From Sclerotiophoma versabilis (Eukaryota > Ascomycota > Dothideomycetes > Pleosporales > Didymellaceae), in the NCBI GenBank assembly GCA_012274445.1, contig JAAROD010000044.1:124001-188000 (forward strand): a stretch of DNA of 64,000 nucleotides, read 5' to 3'. Under the pieces are notes generated by a model, which was not told where the DNA came from, did no database searches, and worked only from the letters and a program-made list of their open reading frames with translations. Shown here piece after piece: positions 42,775 to 54,414 of this stretch. Position 1 is the stretch's first letter. Every line of letters begins with the position of its first letter. A program made the position numbers and the translations under genes.

Positions 42775-44934
42775 TCAGACCAACCGCAAAGTCTTCCGTT
42801 TCCAACAACCTCCTTCAACACCATCTTTCACTCTCACCATGCCCCGCAAAACATCCTCAACGCTTCCCGGAGCACTATCTCCGCGCCACATAGTATCCAC
42901 GGTAAGTACTCCCACGCGCACATATGTTTGAAAGCCGCGACGCTTGACAAGTAGCATCCGTGTATGATAACTCCGCTCATGTGAATTCGACGGTACCCTC
43001 GTGATCTTGCTTTCGAAGCCTCTACTATTCCCACGAACGCAAGGCAACTCTTCTTCGTGCAGATACCTTGTCTTATACGTCATAGTATGAACAGCTGTAA
43101 GTCTACTTACGGCTGCAGCATCGAGCGCGAGGGCTCGGGAGTTGTCGAAATGTAGGGAGATGTTGTATGCGTCGATTTTTTCTTCTAGCATCTTTGCGGA
43201 GAAAAGACCGTTCCAGATCCAAGCTGTGACATCGATGTGTGGACGGTAGTTTTCAGATTCATAGTGAAGTCGTACGAAGTTGGACAATCTTGCTGTCGCC
43301 TCGTTGCGGCGACAGATGCGGATCTCGGTGTCGGCGGCATCGAAGGAGCGTTTCGTGTCTACTTGTTTGTGCGAAGATGGAAAGATGAGTTTGATACCCT
43401 TCGTTCGCTCGTACTCCGGGCAGTCGGCTTTAAAGGCCGCCCATGACCAACTCGGAAATAGTTCCGACCGTTCGTTGAGTTCTGCGCCTGGCATAAGGGT
43501 CGACAGATCTGTGTTTGGCAGTCCATAATCATCGCCAAGGTTGGGTCCAGCGCTTTGCTCAGGTCGATTGGTTCCGGCCACCCATGTTAGACGTTCGACA
43601 AAGTCTTCTGTGACAGTTTTAGGGATTCCTCTATGGAGTAAGACCGGCATACCGTAGAAGTGGTTCAAATCAAACGATTTAGTGACACTGAGGGCGTTGA
43701 ATATACCGAGAACCGCCCGGACTGTATCTGCTGGAAAGGACAGTGACCGTTCGAAGTAGTCAGAAAGGCGATCCAATATGGTACTTCCGAGAAGGTGGCC
43801 TTGCAAGACCGGGAAAACTGGCTTGGTCCCTGGAACTTTCTCTGTCCAACTAGAATGATTCGAATTCCGTTCCCTTCTTCGACGTAGTATCGTTCTCGTA
43901 ACACCCTCTAGACCAAAACCAGACAGGCATTGATAATATATGCGCGTATCCGTGAAGAGGAGGATGCGTCGCGATAGCAGCATCTCTTGATATGTCCAGC
44001 CTCGAGTGTTCCACTTTGAGTTTTGAACATAACGAGATACACTTTCTATGCCTACTAATGTAAGCTGTTTGATCCTGAGGGCGTGCTGTAGCCTCCGCGG
44101 TGTGCCGGAAACGCCGGGCAATCCTGTGTGTGGGCCATCACCCTCTGCGGCAATGATTGTAAACGTCGAATTCAAGTATATCTGATCCATTTTGCTAATC
44201 ATGTGGTGCTTCTCTTCTGGGTCATTTTGATCAATACAGTATCTGTCAACCCAAAGAAACTTGATCCCGAGCTGTAGAGTGACATGGATCGCGTCTTCGA
44301 TGGTCTTGGGTAGATCGTGAAGTAACCTCCCTGTACCAGCTTTTGCTTGCGACAGGGCAACTTTGGACGACCCCCAAACGTAGCTCAAACAAATGTAGTC
44401 TGTGTGTGGAGGTAAAGAGCAGATTCTTCGGGTAGTGCAATCTATAGCTCTCAATGCAATTTGAGGTGCTGGCGAGGCGCGTTCATGTAACATGCAGTAG
44501 TCGTGTTGAGTTTTGCAATTACGAAACCAATGTCTGATACGATCGTAGTCGGCTTGGTTCCTGTCCACGATCGACAACGGAAGCGCACCATTCAGTCGGA
44601 GGAATACGAATGATAACCTTCCACGATAAGATACTCGATAGTATGCAACTAGCCTGGTAAGATCGGGGTGCCACCAGTATCGGCATTTCAACAGGAGTTC
44701 GTGGGTCTCTACATCAATATCACTGCCCTTGCTACCTTGTGCACATGCCCGATATAAAGAGGAAAGCTGCAAGCATAGCCTGCAATTGTGATCAAACGAG
44801 TTTGATGGAACAATCTCTTGATAAGAGCGATCGACTCCGTCAGGTTTCCTGTCGACAAGTGGGATTGGCTTTTCAAAGTCTTCGATGATGCCTTCCAGAT
44901 TGCGACAACGATCGCAGATAGCGTCTTCGTGCAT
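42775..44934 (-). CDS. HET-domain heterokaryon-incompatibility protein
   Basis: Long open frame of 719 residues from the ATG at 44934 (four extra upstream residues start only at TTG). The N-terminus holds two Cys pairs (CDRC and CRLC) about 40 residues apart, common ahead of HET domains and possibly metal-binding. The HET domain has its three blocks: YICLSYVWGSS (about 180-190), KFLWVDRYCIDQND followed by MDQIYLNSTFTIIAAEG, and WNTRGWTYQEMLLSRR. The C-terminal 300 residues end in a weakly conserved region that includes SWSWAAF. Donor-like GTAAGT around 43108 hints at a small intron, but the frame stays open, so it was kept as one exon. It is probably a functional incompatibility or cell-death gene; no partner domain (NACHT, ankyrin) is attached. 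Confidence 0.88.
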   Translation of the reverse strand: MHEDAICDRCRNLEGIIEDFEKPIPLVDRKPDGVDRSYQEIVPSNSFDHNCRLCLQLSSLYRACAQGSKGSDIDVETHELLLKCRYWWHPDLTRLVAYYRVSYRGRLSFVFLRLNGALPLSIVDRNQADYDRIRHWFRNCKTQHDYCMLHERASPAPQIALRAIDCTTRRICSLPPHTDYICLSYVWGSSKVALSQAKAGTGRLLHDLPKTIEDAIHVTLQLGIKFLWVDRYCIDQNDPEEKHHMISKMDQIYLNSTFTIIAAEGDGPHTGLPGVSGTPRRLQHALRIKQLTLVGIESVSRYVQNSKWNTRGWTYQEMLLSRRILLFTDTRIYYQCLSGFGLEGVTRTILRRRRERNSNHSSWTEKVPGTKPVFPVLQGHLLGSTILDRLSDYFERSLSFPADTVRAVLGIFNALSVTKSFDLNHFYGMPVLLHRGIPKTVTEDFVERLTWVAGTNRPEQSAGPNLGDDYGLPNTDLSTLMPGAELNERSELFPSWSWAAFKADCPEYERTKGIKLIFPSSHKQVDTKRSFDAADTEIRICRRNEATARLSNFVRLHYESENYRPHIDVTAWIWNGLFSAKMLEEKIDAYNISLHFDNSRALALDAAAVSRLTAVHTMTYKTRYLHEEELPCVRGNSRGFESKITRVPSNSHERSYHTRMLLVKRRGFQTYVRVGVLTVDTMWRGDSAPGSVEDVLRGMVRVKDGVEGGCWKRKTLRLV

Positions 44935-45745
44935 CGTGCGACACAAGACGACTGGTCGTTGAAGAATATGTCTCAGATTTGATATAGTGTGTGGGGTAGA
45001 ACAAGGATGTTGCGTCCGAATAAGACTTTGATATGGTTGTTAAGTAAAAGCTTCGATTGAAAATCACAGTTCGAGTCTTGCTCGACTCACTGTGCCTGGC
45101 ACATCTTGGCTTGATCAGATGTTGCATCAACAGCTTGCTTGCTCTATGTCACTTACTGTGGAAGTCAGTCGGGAAGTAAACAGAAGAGATAATCTGTGGA
45201 CAATGAGAAGGCGCGCAGTCGAGGCATCTTACACTTGGTCGTTAAAGTGAGTAATTCATGTCAACCTTATAGACTGTTGCTGATGCGCACCTCTAGGCGC
45301 AGTAAGCCCGTTATTAACCGAGGTTCAAGCAACGATGTCAGTGGCGGTGCAAAATCCTGAGCTGGCAGGGGGGAAGGACCAATAGCGACACTGCCGGCAA
45401 TAAGCTGCGCCCTGAGAGTTGCCTGAGGCACTTCAATGCGAACTGTCAGGCAAATGAGTATGGTGAGCAGGGTGCTAGATCATGTTTTGGAAAACGTGAA
45501 GCCTCACTGTTACGTAACTGGGCTGATGCCTTGAGACCGATTGGGTTGGGTGCTTCGCACATCGGAAAACAGTATGGATCGTGGACGGTAATCTTGCATG
45601 GGTTTGACCAGGCTGGACACCTCTGAGGTACGTCAGCGCGTAGTCGTTTGCTGTCAGTCATGTTGTGGTTATGTAAGAGGGCGAGTTGAAACATTGTAGT
45701 CATAAGCGTGATATTCCAAAGATCTTTTAGGTAGGCGAGTGATAT
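44935..45745. other. Intergenic region upstream of HET gene
   Basis: Promoter side of the HET gene and 3' flank of the aldo-keto reductase. Only short ORFs were seen. Confidence 0.5.
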
Positions 45746-47139
45746 CTAGAGTACGACCTTGTTAGGTGCCTCCTGCTCCTCAGGCTCATCAAAGATGTTG
45801 ATGCTCCAGCGAGGCTTGTTGGCAGTGTACGGCACGTTGTACCTCCTGCGACCCTGGTGCTCGTCCGAGAACTTCTGAATAGCAGCAACATCCTCCTCGT
45901 CAAGCTCAATCTCCTTGAAGTTCTCTGCAATCCTGGCAGGAGTAACTGACTTAGGAATGACAGAGTGTCCGCCGACCTGGCTCCAGGCAAGGATAACCTG
46001 AGCAGGTGTGGCACCCTTCTTCTCGGCGATAGCCTTGACCTCAGGACGGGTGATGAGGAGAGGAATGTTGAAGAAGTTATTGCCGAAGGCAGAGTAGGCG
46101 GTGATGTGAATGTTCTGCTCCTTAGCGTACGCAATAAGCTCCTTGCTAGGAAGAATGGGGTGACGCTCAATCTGGTTGACAGCGGGGACGAGGCCAGTCT
46201 TCTCAATCAAAGCCTTGAGGTTCTTGTATGTGAAGTTGGAGACACCGACGGAGCGGACCTTGTTCTTTGGAAGCTTGTTCACAGCCTTCCATGTCTCGCT
46301 GTTGGGAACAGAGTTGTCGATGTTGACCTCGTTGGGGTCGGCACTAGCCGGGAAGAGGTCAGAGTGAGGGTCCTTTCCGGGACCAAAGTTTACAGGCCAG
46401 TGGATAAGGTAGAGGTCGAGGTAGTCAAGCTCGAGCTCGGCAAGGGTGTCATCGAGAGCAGCCTCAACGTGCTCAGGGTTGTGTTGTGTGTTCCATAGCT
46501 TGGACGTGATGAAGATGTCCTCACGCTTAAGGCCAGGAATGTCCTTGAAGGCGCGCTTGATGCCCTCCGCAACCTCCTTTTGATTCTCGTAGCTGATTGG
46601 TGCGAAAATTGTTAGTCAACTTTCTTAACTGTATTATGTGGGGAAAGTGGCCAAAGCTTCTCGAGGGTCTCCACCGAGGGGCATCCCAGCTTCGACCTCT
46701 TCTAGATATGACATGTGGGTAGCCAGTTGCCGTGCTAACCAGGCTGCGCCAGCGGCGGAAGAACTCTCGAATGATTTCTTGAAAGAACGTGGGGGTTTAG
46801 AGACGTACATCTTAGCAAGATCCTGAGGCGAAGCATGTCAGCAGATATCACTCTTGTAGCGGAGTTGGAGTCCTGTAGGGGAAATAAAGATCTCTCGGGG
46901 GCCAGCTATGGGCTTTCAGGGTTCAACAATCATCGAGGTCACTTACGAGGTGTCGGTAACCAATCTTCAGAGCCTCGTAAACACCATTGCCAACCTCACC
47001 AGGTGCGGCTTGCCATGTACCGTATCCCAATTGACTGTCGCAAGCGCATCAGCAGTGTTCTAGCAATGGTCTTAGGCGGCAGCAGAACGTACGGGATCTT
47101 GTAGCCAGTGTTGAGAGTAATGGTCTTTCCGGAAGACAT
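45746..47139 (-). CDS. NADPH-dependent aldo-keto reductase with a 14-nt microexon
   Basis: Exons 47139-47093, 47034-46947, 46822-46809 and 46592-45746 encode 331 residues. The enzyme reduces aldehydes or ketones with NADPH in the cytosol. The catalytic tetrad is intact: Asp46 and Tyr51 (DLAKIYENQ), Lys81 (ITSKLW) and His114 (LIHWP). The cofactor segment HSVIPKSVTPARIAENF near the C-terminus fits NADPH. Asp46 and Lys49 lie in the 14-nt third exon, which is framed by introns of 124 and 216 nt, longer than elsewhere in the window. Without this exon the frame and the active site are both lost. The sequence resembles fungal glycerol dehydrogenase/aldehyde reductase types; the substrate cannot be named. 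Confidence 0.93.
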
Positions 47140-48356
47140 TCTGAATGATATGTACGGTTTGAGAGGCGTAAATGAAGCGTAGAGAGGTATTTGAGGTCGC
47201 AACAAAAAGCGCGGGATGGTCCTTCTTATGGCTCTCATGGCGACAACTCTCGGCCGTCAGGTCGGCTGGATGGCGTTATGTACATGCTGCAGGAATTGTT
47301 CCATCGCGTGGGACGATGGTCATAAACAGCAAAGTGCAGTACCATGTTGGCTAGGATGTTTGCCTCAGCTGTAGATGGCGGGATAATTGTGTGCTCTTGC
47401 GAGGAAGAGATACCCCGCTGGCGTCATTTGGCCCTGCGTGCAGCGCTCGCGTGGGGCTCGTCGCTCGGTGGGACGTGTGCCGAAAACACCTCAACATCTC
47501 TACAGCAATCTCAATACCCACTCATGAGCGTGAAGGAACCCTGGAGGCTACGTCCGTCTTATGGTCATGAAATGTACTGATGACGATACTTGGCAACTGC
47601 ATCAACCGACATTGGAGTCGTCGAATTCCCTCCTCCTAACGCAACGTGTCCATCTCAATATCGACCGGCTGCTACCAGCAATGGACTCTGCAGCTGATAT
47701 CCGGCTGAAAGAGCTGATATAGTAGTTGCAGGCTTTGAGGGAGACTGGAGTCAGAGATGTTTGTTGCACTAGACACGATGCAGCTGCTTTGTCTCTCTGG
47801 TATGTGACTATTTTGGCTCAAAGCTCGTGTGATTCATCTCAAACCCTGACGCAACGAAAAGACATTAGTTTCGATTGCAATCGCCAGTTTCAGGGTAGTA
47901 CTCGAGAGGAACTGGTCGTCTCCTGGGTCCACAGTGCGTTGGAGGCTTGATAAGGATGGGAAGTAGCGATCCACGGCAGACCTTTCGTGTGTGGTCAAGA
48001 AGTCGCTGCACTGGGTCCGCTTTCAGTGTATAAAAGATGAATTGGAGAGGGCTTCAGAGGTTGGAAGGATTGCACCAAAACTTGAACACGTTGACGTCAC
48101 GATGAACGATGGTGTACGGACTACGTCTACCAGAGAGCAGGCACGAAGGGCGGAGAGTTTCCATACGAGCAAAGAAGACTTAAACACAGATCAATATTCT
48201 GTAGAACAGCAACACCTGTCGTGTTCTCAATATCAGTAGATGGTCACAGGTATCACTCCAAAGCCTGCAAGACTAGCGACCTACTTCGTAGCGACGGTGC
48301 GATGGGTACTTGATTATTTTAGCGCTGCGTAAGTTCCCTCTCCATATCACGTTACG
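47140..48356. other. 1.2-kb intergenic region
   Basis: Promoter of the aldo-keto reductase and 3' flank of the kinase gene. No coherent protein, RNA gene or repeat was seen. Confidence 0.5.
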
Positions 48357-49532
48357 TTATATAACAGTGGGTATCGAGCCCTCACAGCCTCTGTGATCAC
48401 GTCCAGTTGAATCCAACTGGAGCGACTGTATGTTCTGGATGCTCGTTTCCTCGATCCGTTCCGACACTTCTGCAAACCACGAATGAACCAATGCCTCCTT
48501 GGCTGTCAGCCTCTGTGTCGGATTTACGTTCATCATGCGCATGATGAGATCGTTCAATTCCGGTTCGAGATTCGTTCGGTTGTCGAAAGGCCGCATAGGA
48601 TTGTCCACATTGAAGTCACCGGCGACCATGGCAAAGTACTGTCCCTTGGGAGTATCGCCGAAGTATTTGACCAACCCGCACAAACCTTTCCAATCAGAGA
48701 AGTATGATAACTGGCGCTCTATGACGACATCTTCAAGTACAGTTCCTTCAGGTAGCTTCTCTTCATCGACTGCAAGCACCACTTGCTTTGTCATGGCGTA
48801 TATACACTGGTTCATCAGGTCTTATTCAAAAGAGGGTCTCAGTTTGAACTAGGACTTACTACCAGACCAAAAGAGAAGATATCTGTTGGCTTATGCATCG
48901 GTCCGGACACATGTGCCTCTGGACTCCTCCACATCCAATTTCCACGCTGTGCTCCTTCGATGACGCAGTCTTCCGGTATGTACGCTGCATCTTCAATATC
49001 AGCGAGTTGCACCTGCTCGATTGTGATATCATCCCCCTCATCTTTCCAGTCCACGAGAATATTGTTAGGCTTGATGTCGGTGTGGACGATTCCTTTGTCG
49101 TGCAGAGCGTCAATTCCACGCAGGCGTCTCTTAGTATCCGCTTTGTCATAGGAAGTGAAATGTCCTTTTGGAAGAATGAGAGAAAGTGGTCGCGGATATA
49201 CTTGTATACGAACATGGAGTGTTCGGGGACGAGATCATCAGCCACACGAATGTAAGGTGAGCTCCGAAGGTCATTGAACATGTCCTTGTAGTATTGGAAC
49301 TGATCTGATGCAACACTTTTCAGAACATATTTCTGGCCTTGGAACCTGGAGAAACAATGTCAGTACTTGTAGATTTCGACCCGTCATTCTCTTCTCTGAA
49401 TGACACTCACGTCGCAAGATAGACACGCCCGTGTTCAATTGGCCTGTTCTGAAGGGTTCTTTCGATGAGGTAATATCGACCTGACTGACTCAAGACTCGA
49501 GTCAGCGCAGCAGCTCGTGTGGATGAGGTCAT
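48357..49532 (-). pseudogene. Protein kinase gene interrupted by a one-base frameshift
   Basis: Exons 49532-49411, 49345-48860 and 48806-48357 outline a protein kinase of about 350 residues. The start MTSSTRAAALTRVL leads to a weak glycine loop and the lysine strand GQKYVLKSV. The catalytic loop is IVHTDIKPNNIL (HTD in place of HRD) and the metal-binding DFG is replaced by LADIED. The activation and P+1 region is GNWMWRSPEAHVSGP, followed by DIFSFGLV, and the C-lobe ends in NPTQRLTAKEALVHSWF. Between TKRILRDA and LRGIDALHD, near 49121-49126, one base is missing, so the upstream frame runs into unrelated codons and stops at 48859. All other boundaries are in phase. Either a young pseudogene or a sequencing error in a C run; the rest shows no decay. 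Confidence 0.8.
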
Positions 49533-50545
49533 TCTTGTCTGTGATCGGAGATGTGAGTGCGATGTTGGTGCCTAGATAGAAACGGCGTTGTATGGAAGTG
49601 TAATGAGCTAAGATCAACTTGTGAAGTTGCAGTCCGAGCTTATCCGCTACCAAAGTAGGGGTCTTGCAAGAACACGCGAGCACAGTGAAAGCGCCACCCT
49701 GCTAAGCCTCCAGAAATCTGGTTGGTAGCTGCCTCTCACAGCCGTCATTGCCTGCTGGCCCTCAACAGAGATGTTCGAGTTGAACATCACGTGGCTCGAT
49801 AATACTGTTTACTCCCAGTGGCAATCACCTTTCACTTCTGGCTGCATATCCTCCGAGACAGATTCGTTCCTTTTGTGCTTAAGCCTACCATTAGGCATAC
49901 CGTTATAATGTAGCCAGGGACTACCAAGCAGAAGAGCAGAAACGCAAAATCTTTTAAGAAGATATTCTGGGCCACGGAAAGAAGAGTTTGCTGAGAAGAT
50001 GGTAAAAGAAGGCAAAGGTCCTGCTCAAATCCAGTTTAAATTCAACCAGGTGAAGAGGTTTCCTGAATTTGGAGCCGACCCAGGGGTTGGGAGGAAGTGG
50101 TGATGTAGTGGAGGCTGCAGCGAAAGAAAAGGATTCAAAATCCTGAAGTCGCGTGTTTATGCCCAGGCACTGTCCCAAAACAGAGTCTGATGGTAGATCA
50201 TAGTTTGCATGATGTATCAATGTGAACGTACCAACCTTACCAAAGGAGTCTTCTGGGGTTGTCAATTCCAGATCCTTTCCTATCTTTGCTGGGTGTTGAT
50301 ATGTCCTTCACTTCAAGATGGAGCTGAGCAGAAGCTCGTAAATCCAAGGAGTGGTGTCTCTTGTTTTTGGCAGGCTTTCACTCTTAGCCTTGCAGAGAGC
50401 TATTGAATGCCTTTCCTGCTTGCAGCTGGTGATTCTTCTGCAGCTCCACCTCGTACGATCTCAACCTGGGAAGTTCTACCCAATCTCAACTTTCCAACGC
50501 TTAGACTGCCACTCGTGTCGACTATCAAGTTGTGTCACATCGAAA

Positions 50546-50922
50546 ATGTCATACATCCGTGGAATTCTGTTCAAGGAGATCCCACTGGGAAACACAGGCA
50601 GGGTGCTCGCTCTTGAGATGGTCCAAGAGACGACCAAATGGAGTCGTCCCTCCGACTACCCAGCCACAGAAACCAAGGCAACTTTCATCGAGGTGATCGA
50701 GGACAACTCAGAAAAGATCCACCCAAACACGGTAACGATAGCTGTGAAGTAGTTCTCCGAAAACGCTCTTCATTAGACATCTGCTTACGATCAACTAGAG
50801 AGGGCGAGCATTCGTCTGACAAGGACACGAATAAGCACTTTACAGCATTCGAGCTCGATTCCCAGCACCAAGTAATTAAGACGACTCACCTTATTCGAAA
50901 GAAAGACCAGAAAGATGGCTAA
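50546..50922 (+). CDS. Candidate small hypothetical protein
   Basis: A 69-codon frame from the ATG at 50546 (MSYIRGILFKEIP...) ends at a TAG at 50750. A second protein-like stretch lies just after it in another frame (HSSDKDTNKHFTAFELDSQ ... HLIRKKDQKDG, stop at 50920). A GTAACG donor near 50732 and AG acceptors near 50801 could join them in phase to about 106 residues, but the exact acceptor is unclear. No signal peptide and no known domain. Offered because both parts have protein-like composition and the intron would remove the stop. Confidence 0.35.
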
Positions 50923-51760
50923 TCTTAGCTTGAAACGCCTTTCATGTTGTGCCTTTGCAGTTCACGAGAAGGATCTGTGCAATCTACAGTTTGTCAACGT
51001 GGGACATTGACAGAGCTACACCATTACGGAGGCTCTTGTGTTATAATCGAGTGGGGAAAAAAAAAAAGGATTTGGTCAAGAGAAGCACTGGTTCAAGAAA
51101 GAAGGGATGAAGAGCCTTGCTGCAGGCGAAAATTACTACCGCATCGCCATGCATACTGTGTGCAGCAACTTGAATCGAGAGCCGCAGTTTCATGCAGTAC
51201 CTACAGCGGGGCCTCCAGACCTGGCGACGAAGACGGTACGGCGTCAGAACAATTGAGAAATTTCAAAGCCCCTGTAAGCACCCTACATTATCCTGCCAGT
51301 ATGCACCATTCAGGTATCAACAAATGTTAGCTCTGATCTTTAGGACTTGTCTTTGGTCCGAAGCCCATCGCTGGCAATTCGTAGGATCAGAAGCACCAAG
51401 TGAAAGCGCGATTAGGCACTTGCCCCTCTGACTTGACCTGTTTGACTTTTCCTGCCTTTGGTTGTCACGACAAAGAGACCTGTAGTTTGTAGGATCACCG
51501 CCTGATACTCAGCTGTATCGAAGCATAACGCTGAGATTGCAAGTTCGTTCCAGCTCATGAGTACTCAATACACACAGTTCCCACTGGCACGGAATCTGGC
51601 GTCCATACCTTTTACAATGCATCTTTGGTAATTTAAATATCTTTATCCACCGGAGTATCCATGATGGAAGTTCACTGCAAGCAGTCTGGCTGTGTGCAGT
51701 GCTCAGGACATGCACGAAAGAATATCAGTGCCAGGATTTCGGATCGTCACGTGGCCATAA

Positions 51761-52033
51761 AAACACCTCAAAGGCCCGGTCGTAGATAAAACTCATCATA
51801 TTGACTGGTGTCAAGATTTAGGTTTTGAGAAAGCACAGGTTCGCGGCTGTGTGGGTGTCGATTGGCACTGCAGATCAATTGTGGGGTGGACGCAGGCCAT
51901 TGGAGAAGCGTTGCCTTTCACGAAAATTCGAACACAATTGAAAAGCGATCCTGCGGTGCTAGAAACTGTAAAGGCATGCCAGCTAGATGTTCTGGCTCTG
52001 CGGGGAGGAGATTCTAGACGTCGTAGTTATTGA
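51761..52033 (+). other. Orphan open frame, possible gene remnant
   Basis: Ninety codons open without an obvious start, with text such as VRGCVGVDWHCRSIVGWTQ and SDPAVLETVKACQLDVLALRGG before TGA at 52031. The amphipathic pattern looks coding, but no upstream exon, domain or family was recognised. Confidence 0.3.
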
Positions 52034-52803
52034 AACGACGCTAGTGTGATTGCGCTCGGACCTGAAGTCGCTGGTGCATTACAGGAGTCTGGTTTCTCAT
52101 ACACAGCATATTAGTTTGCGCAAGTTTGTCCAACGGAGCAAAGTTTCGCTGCGGCACTTGTAAGTGGCGTGGTAATGACTAGGCGCCGAAAAGCGCATGT
52201 TGGAGCTCAGTGCCCGCGAAACCTTTTCACTACAACGTAAGGCGGGTAGTCGACAATCAGGCCGCGGGCTTGGGACGAGACTGGGGTACGAAGACTCGCG
52301 CGGCTCCATCTGGGGTAGTGAGTACAGAGAGGCACCCACAATCTGGGCCGGCACTAGAGTGTTTGAGTAATTGAGCATGTTGATGAACTAAGAACCATGT
52401 GAGCTGGACAACCACCAACAACGTTTGTAGTCGTCGCTTCGTGCCGCGGTCTCGACACTCAATCACTGCCCTGCGCTTAGGCAGTGTTGCGCCCGCTTGA
52501 CCCCAGATCCGACGATCGACTGCTCCAGCCTCGCCGATTAGCTTGCCACCTGGTGGACCCACATGATCGACCAATGATCGACACGTTACCAGCTCTTCCT
52601 GCATTGCAAGCTGCAAAATTCAGCTTCCAAAATTTGCTCTCGACGACGCCTCGCGGCCGGCCCTGCCGCACCCATTACTTGTTTTGGTGACTTGATCCAA
52701 TCATGGAAGTGACCGTGTCTGCTTTGGGACGTGATGTTTAGGTCGAAAACTACTAGCGGCTACATGCAGTATACCTGCCAACGAATGCTATGATTTGACT
52801 GAC

Positions 52804-52810
52804 CTATAAG
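52804..52810 (+). promoter_or_regulatory. TATA-like element of the secreted cysteine-rich protein gene
   Basis: CTATAAG about 100 bp before the ATG at 52908. Assigned from position and sequence. Confidence 0.5.
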
Positions 52811-52907
52811 TATGAACGACGCTGTTCTCTGAGCAATACATTCAGAGCGAATTCAAACTCCTGTCAAAATCCTTCACATTACTTCAGTCCTCCAAAACTC
52901 CTTCAAC

Positions 52908-53651
52908 ATGCGTCTATTGCACTGTCTTGCCATCGCTGGGGCATTCGGAATCGCGACTGCTTCACCTGAACCCACCGCTGACTCGCTTGAGAAGCGAGTC
53001 GACTGCAATGTTGTCAACCTGGCACTCACAGTACTGAAGAAACTTGGGCCGCCTGCTACATCTTTCTGCAGTTCTTACCTAAAGGTTCCTGCTACAAAAA
53101 CATTGTCTACGACTACCACTACTCCAACAATGTAAGAACCTAGAAGGTGGTTTCTTGACACCATATACTAACCAAACGCTCTTGCAGTACTGTGACGACT
53201 TCTACCACAACGGTCACCGTCACAAGCCCGGTTTGCGCTCCCCAGAAACGCCGAAGCCCAGGTGAATTGGACAACGACCGAGCACATGCAGAGCGCGAGA
53301 CCGACGATGCCGAACTTGACAAGCGTGTCAACCTTCCTGCCCTTTCAGCCTTTGCCGCTGCAAAGCTATCATCTGGATGCAGTTGCCTCAACCTCGCGCC
53401 AAAGACATCAATCACTGCGACTGTCACTGCGCCTACATCTGTAAGTTCGCCTTAGGAGGGCTGTGAGTCTGCCTTTTATATACTGACTCATCTCAAAGAC
53501 CGTCAACGTGGTGGCTACAACGACGGCTTGCACAGTGCCTGTCTGCATCGCAGACGGGCAAAGATGCGACTTCAACCGCCCGGACTTATGCTGCAACCAA
53601 GCTTGCTGCTCCAATGGAAACCCGCAAGCACCCGTTTGCTGTAGCTTTTAA
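52908..53651 (+). CDS. Secreted cysteine-rich protein with dibasic processing sites
   Basis: Exons 52908-53131, 53188-53440 and 53499-53651 (introns 56 and 58 nt) encode 209 residues. A signal peptide (about 1-18) is followed by LEKR (27-30), KRR (95-97) and LDKR (118-121), typical sites for the Golgi protease Kex2. The segments after the two xKR sites look like repeats of each other: KRV-D/N, a short helix with KL, a CSSYL/CSCL turn, then a Thr/Ser-rich stretch. The last 40 residues hold nine cysteines (170-207) in the order C-x4-C-x6-C-x7-CC-x3-CC-x9-CC, a knot-like pattern. No enzyme motif. It could be a wall component, a processed peptide precursor or an effector; none is proven. I recognise no named family. 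Confidence 0.82.
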
Positions 53652-54414
53652 AACGCAGACGATTATGAAAGACGGCGCGGAGACCGATAGTAGACGAGGT
53701 GGTGGACCTTTGTGCCAAAGACTAGTTATTAGACCATCTATCCTCGTGAAGAAGCCGAGACAGGCGGCGATTGTTAATAGCCAGTGCGGATAGTTCATGT
53801 CTTTACCCATGGGCGCTAGCCGCAACACTATAGGATAAGAGTCAGAACGCCAATCGTTGTACATCTTCCGAGCGGCGGTTTAGAGATAATACCACCTTTT
53901 CAAACAAAACGTCGCAGATGACTTTGTGTGTGCGTACAAATACAGCACGGTGCATTCCATCTTTGCCATCACATGGATCGTATAGAACAAGCTGGGAAAT
54001 CTTCCTAGTTTGAGCGCTCGGGCAGAACTGACACGTCCACCATCAAGAGGGAGTGCTGGAGAATAGTCGTGTTAGTTATTTACCTCGTCGGAAGTTGGAG
54101 TTGAAGTCGGGCAACTCTTATATGAATGTGAGTGTTGCAGTCAGCCTTCCCCAATCGCCGCGCCAAGGCTCGATCGACTAGAGTAAAGGCAGCAAACGTT
54201 CCAACATGCATGGCATAGGACCTCAAGTGATCTTGTTGCAATGCAAGTAGCGAGTGGTTGTCAACTTCTGAATATCAATTCAGCATTCCATGTGTTGGTT
54301 ATCAGCCTTTGCTAGGCAACAGGGCAAAAAGATTCACCACGCTGCGAAGGCCAGAGAAACGGAACCATGTTCTTCGTTGATGAGCAAGTGCACAATATGA
54401 CCTAGCCAAGCCGC
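53652..54414. other. Intergenic region between convergent genes
   Basis: 3' flanks of the secreted protein and the ornithine acetyltransferase. A minus-strand ORF at 53586-53864 overlaps the secreted gene and is not convincing. Confidence 0.5.

Larger units (their letters stand above)
49533..52907. other. 3.4-kb gene-poor region with two faint ORFs
   Basis: Contains a candidate small gene (50546-50922) and an orphan open frame (51761-52033), both listed separately. The rest shows only short incoherent ORFs and an A-rich run near 51058-51067. Confidence 0.45.

Noticed and set aside
53586..53864. 92-codon minus-strand frame with ATG
   Set aside because: Overlaps the 3' exon of the secreted cysteine-rich gene and shows no family features.
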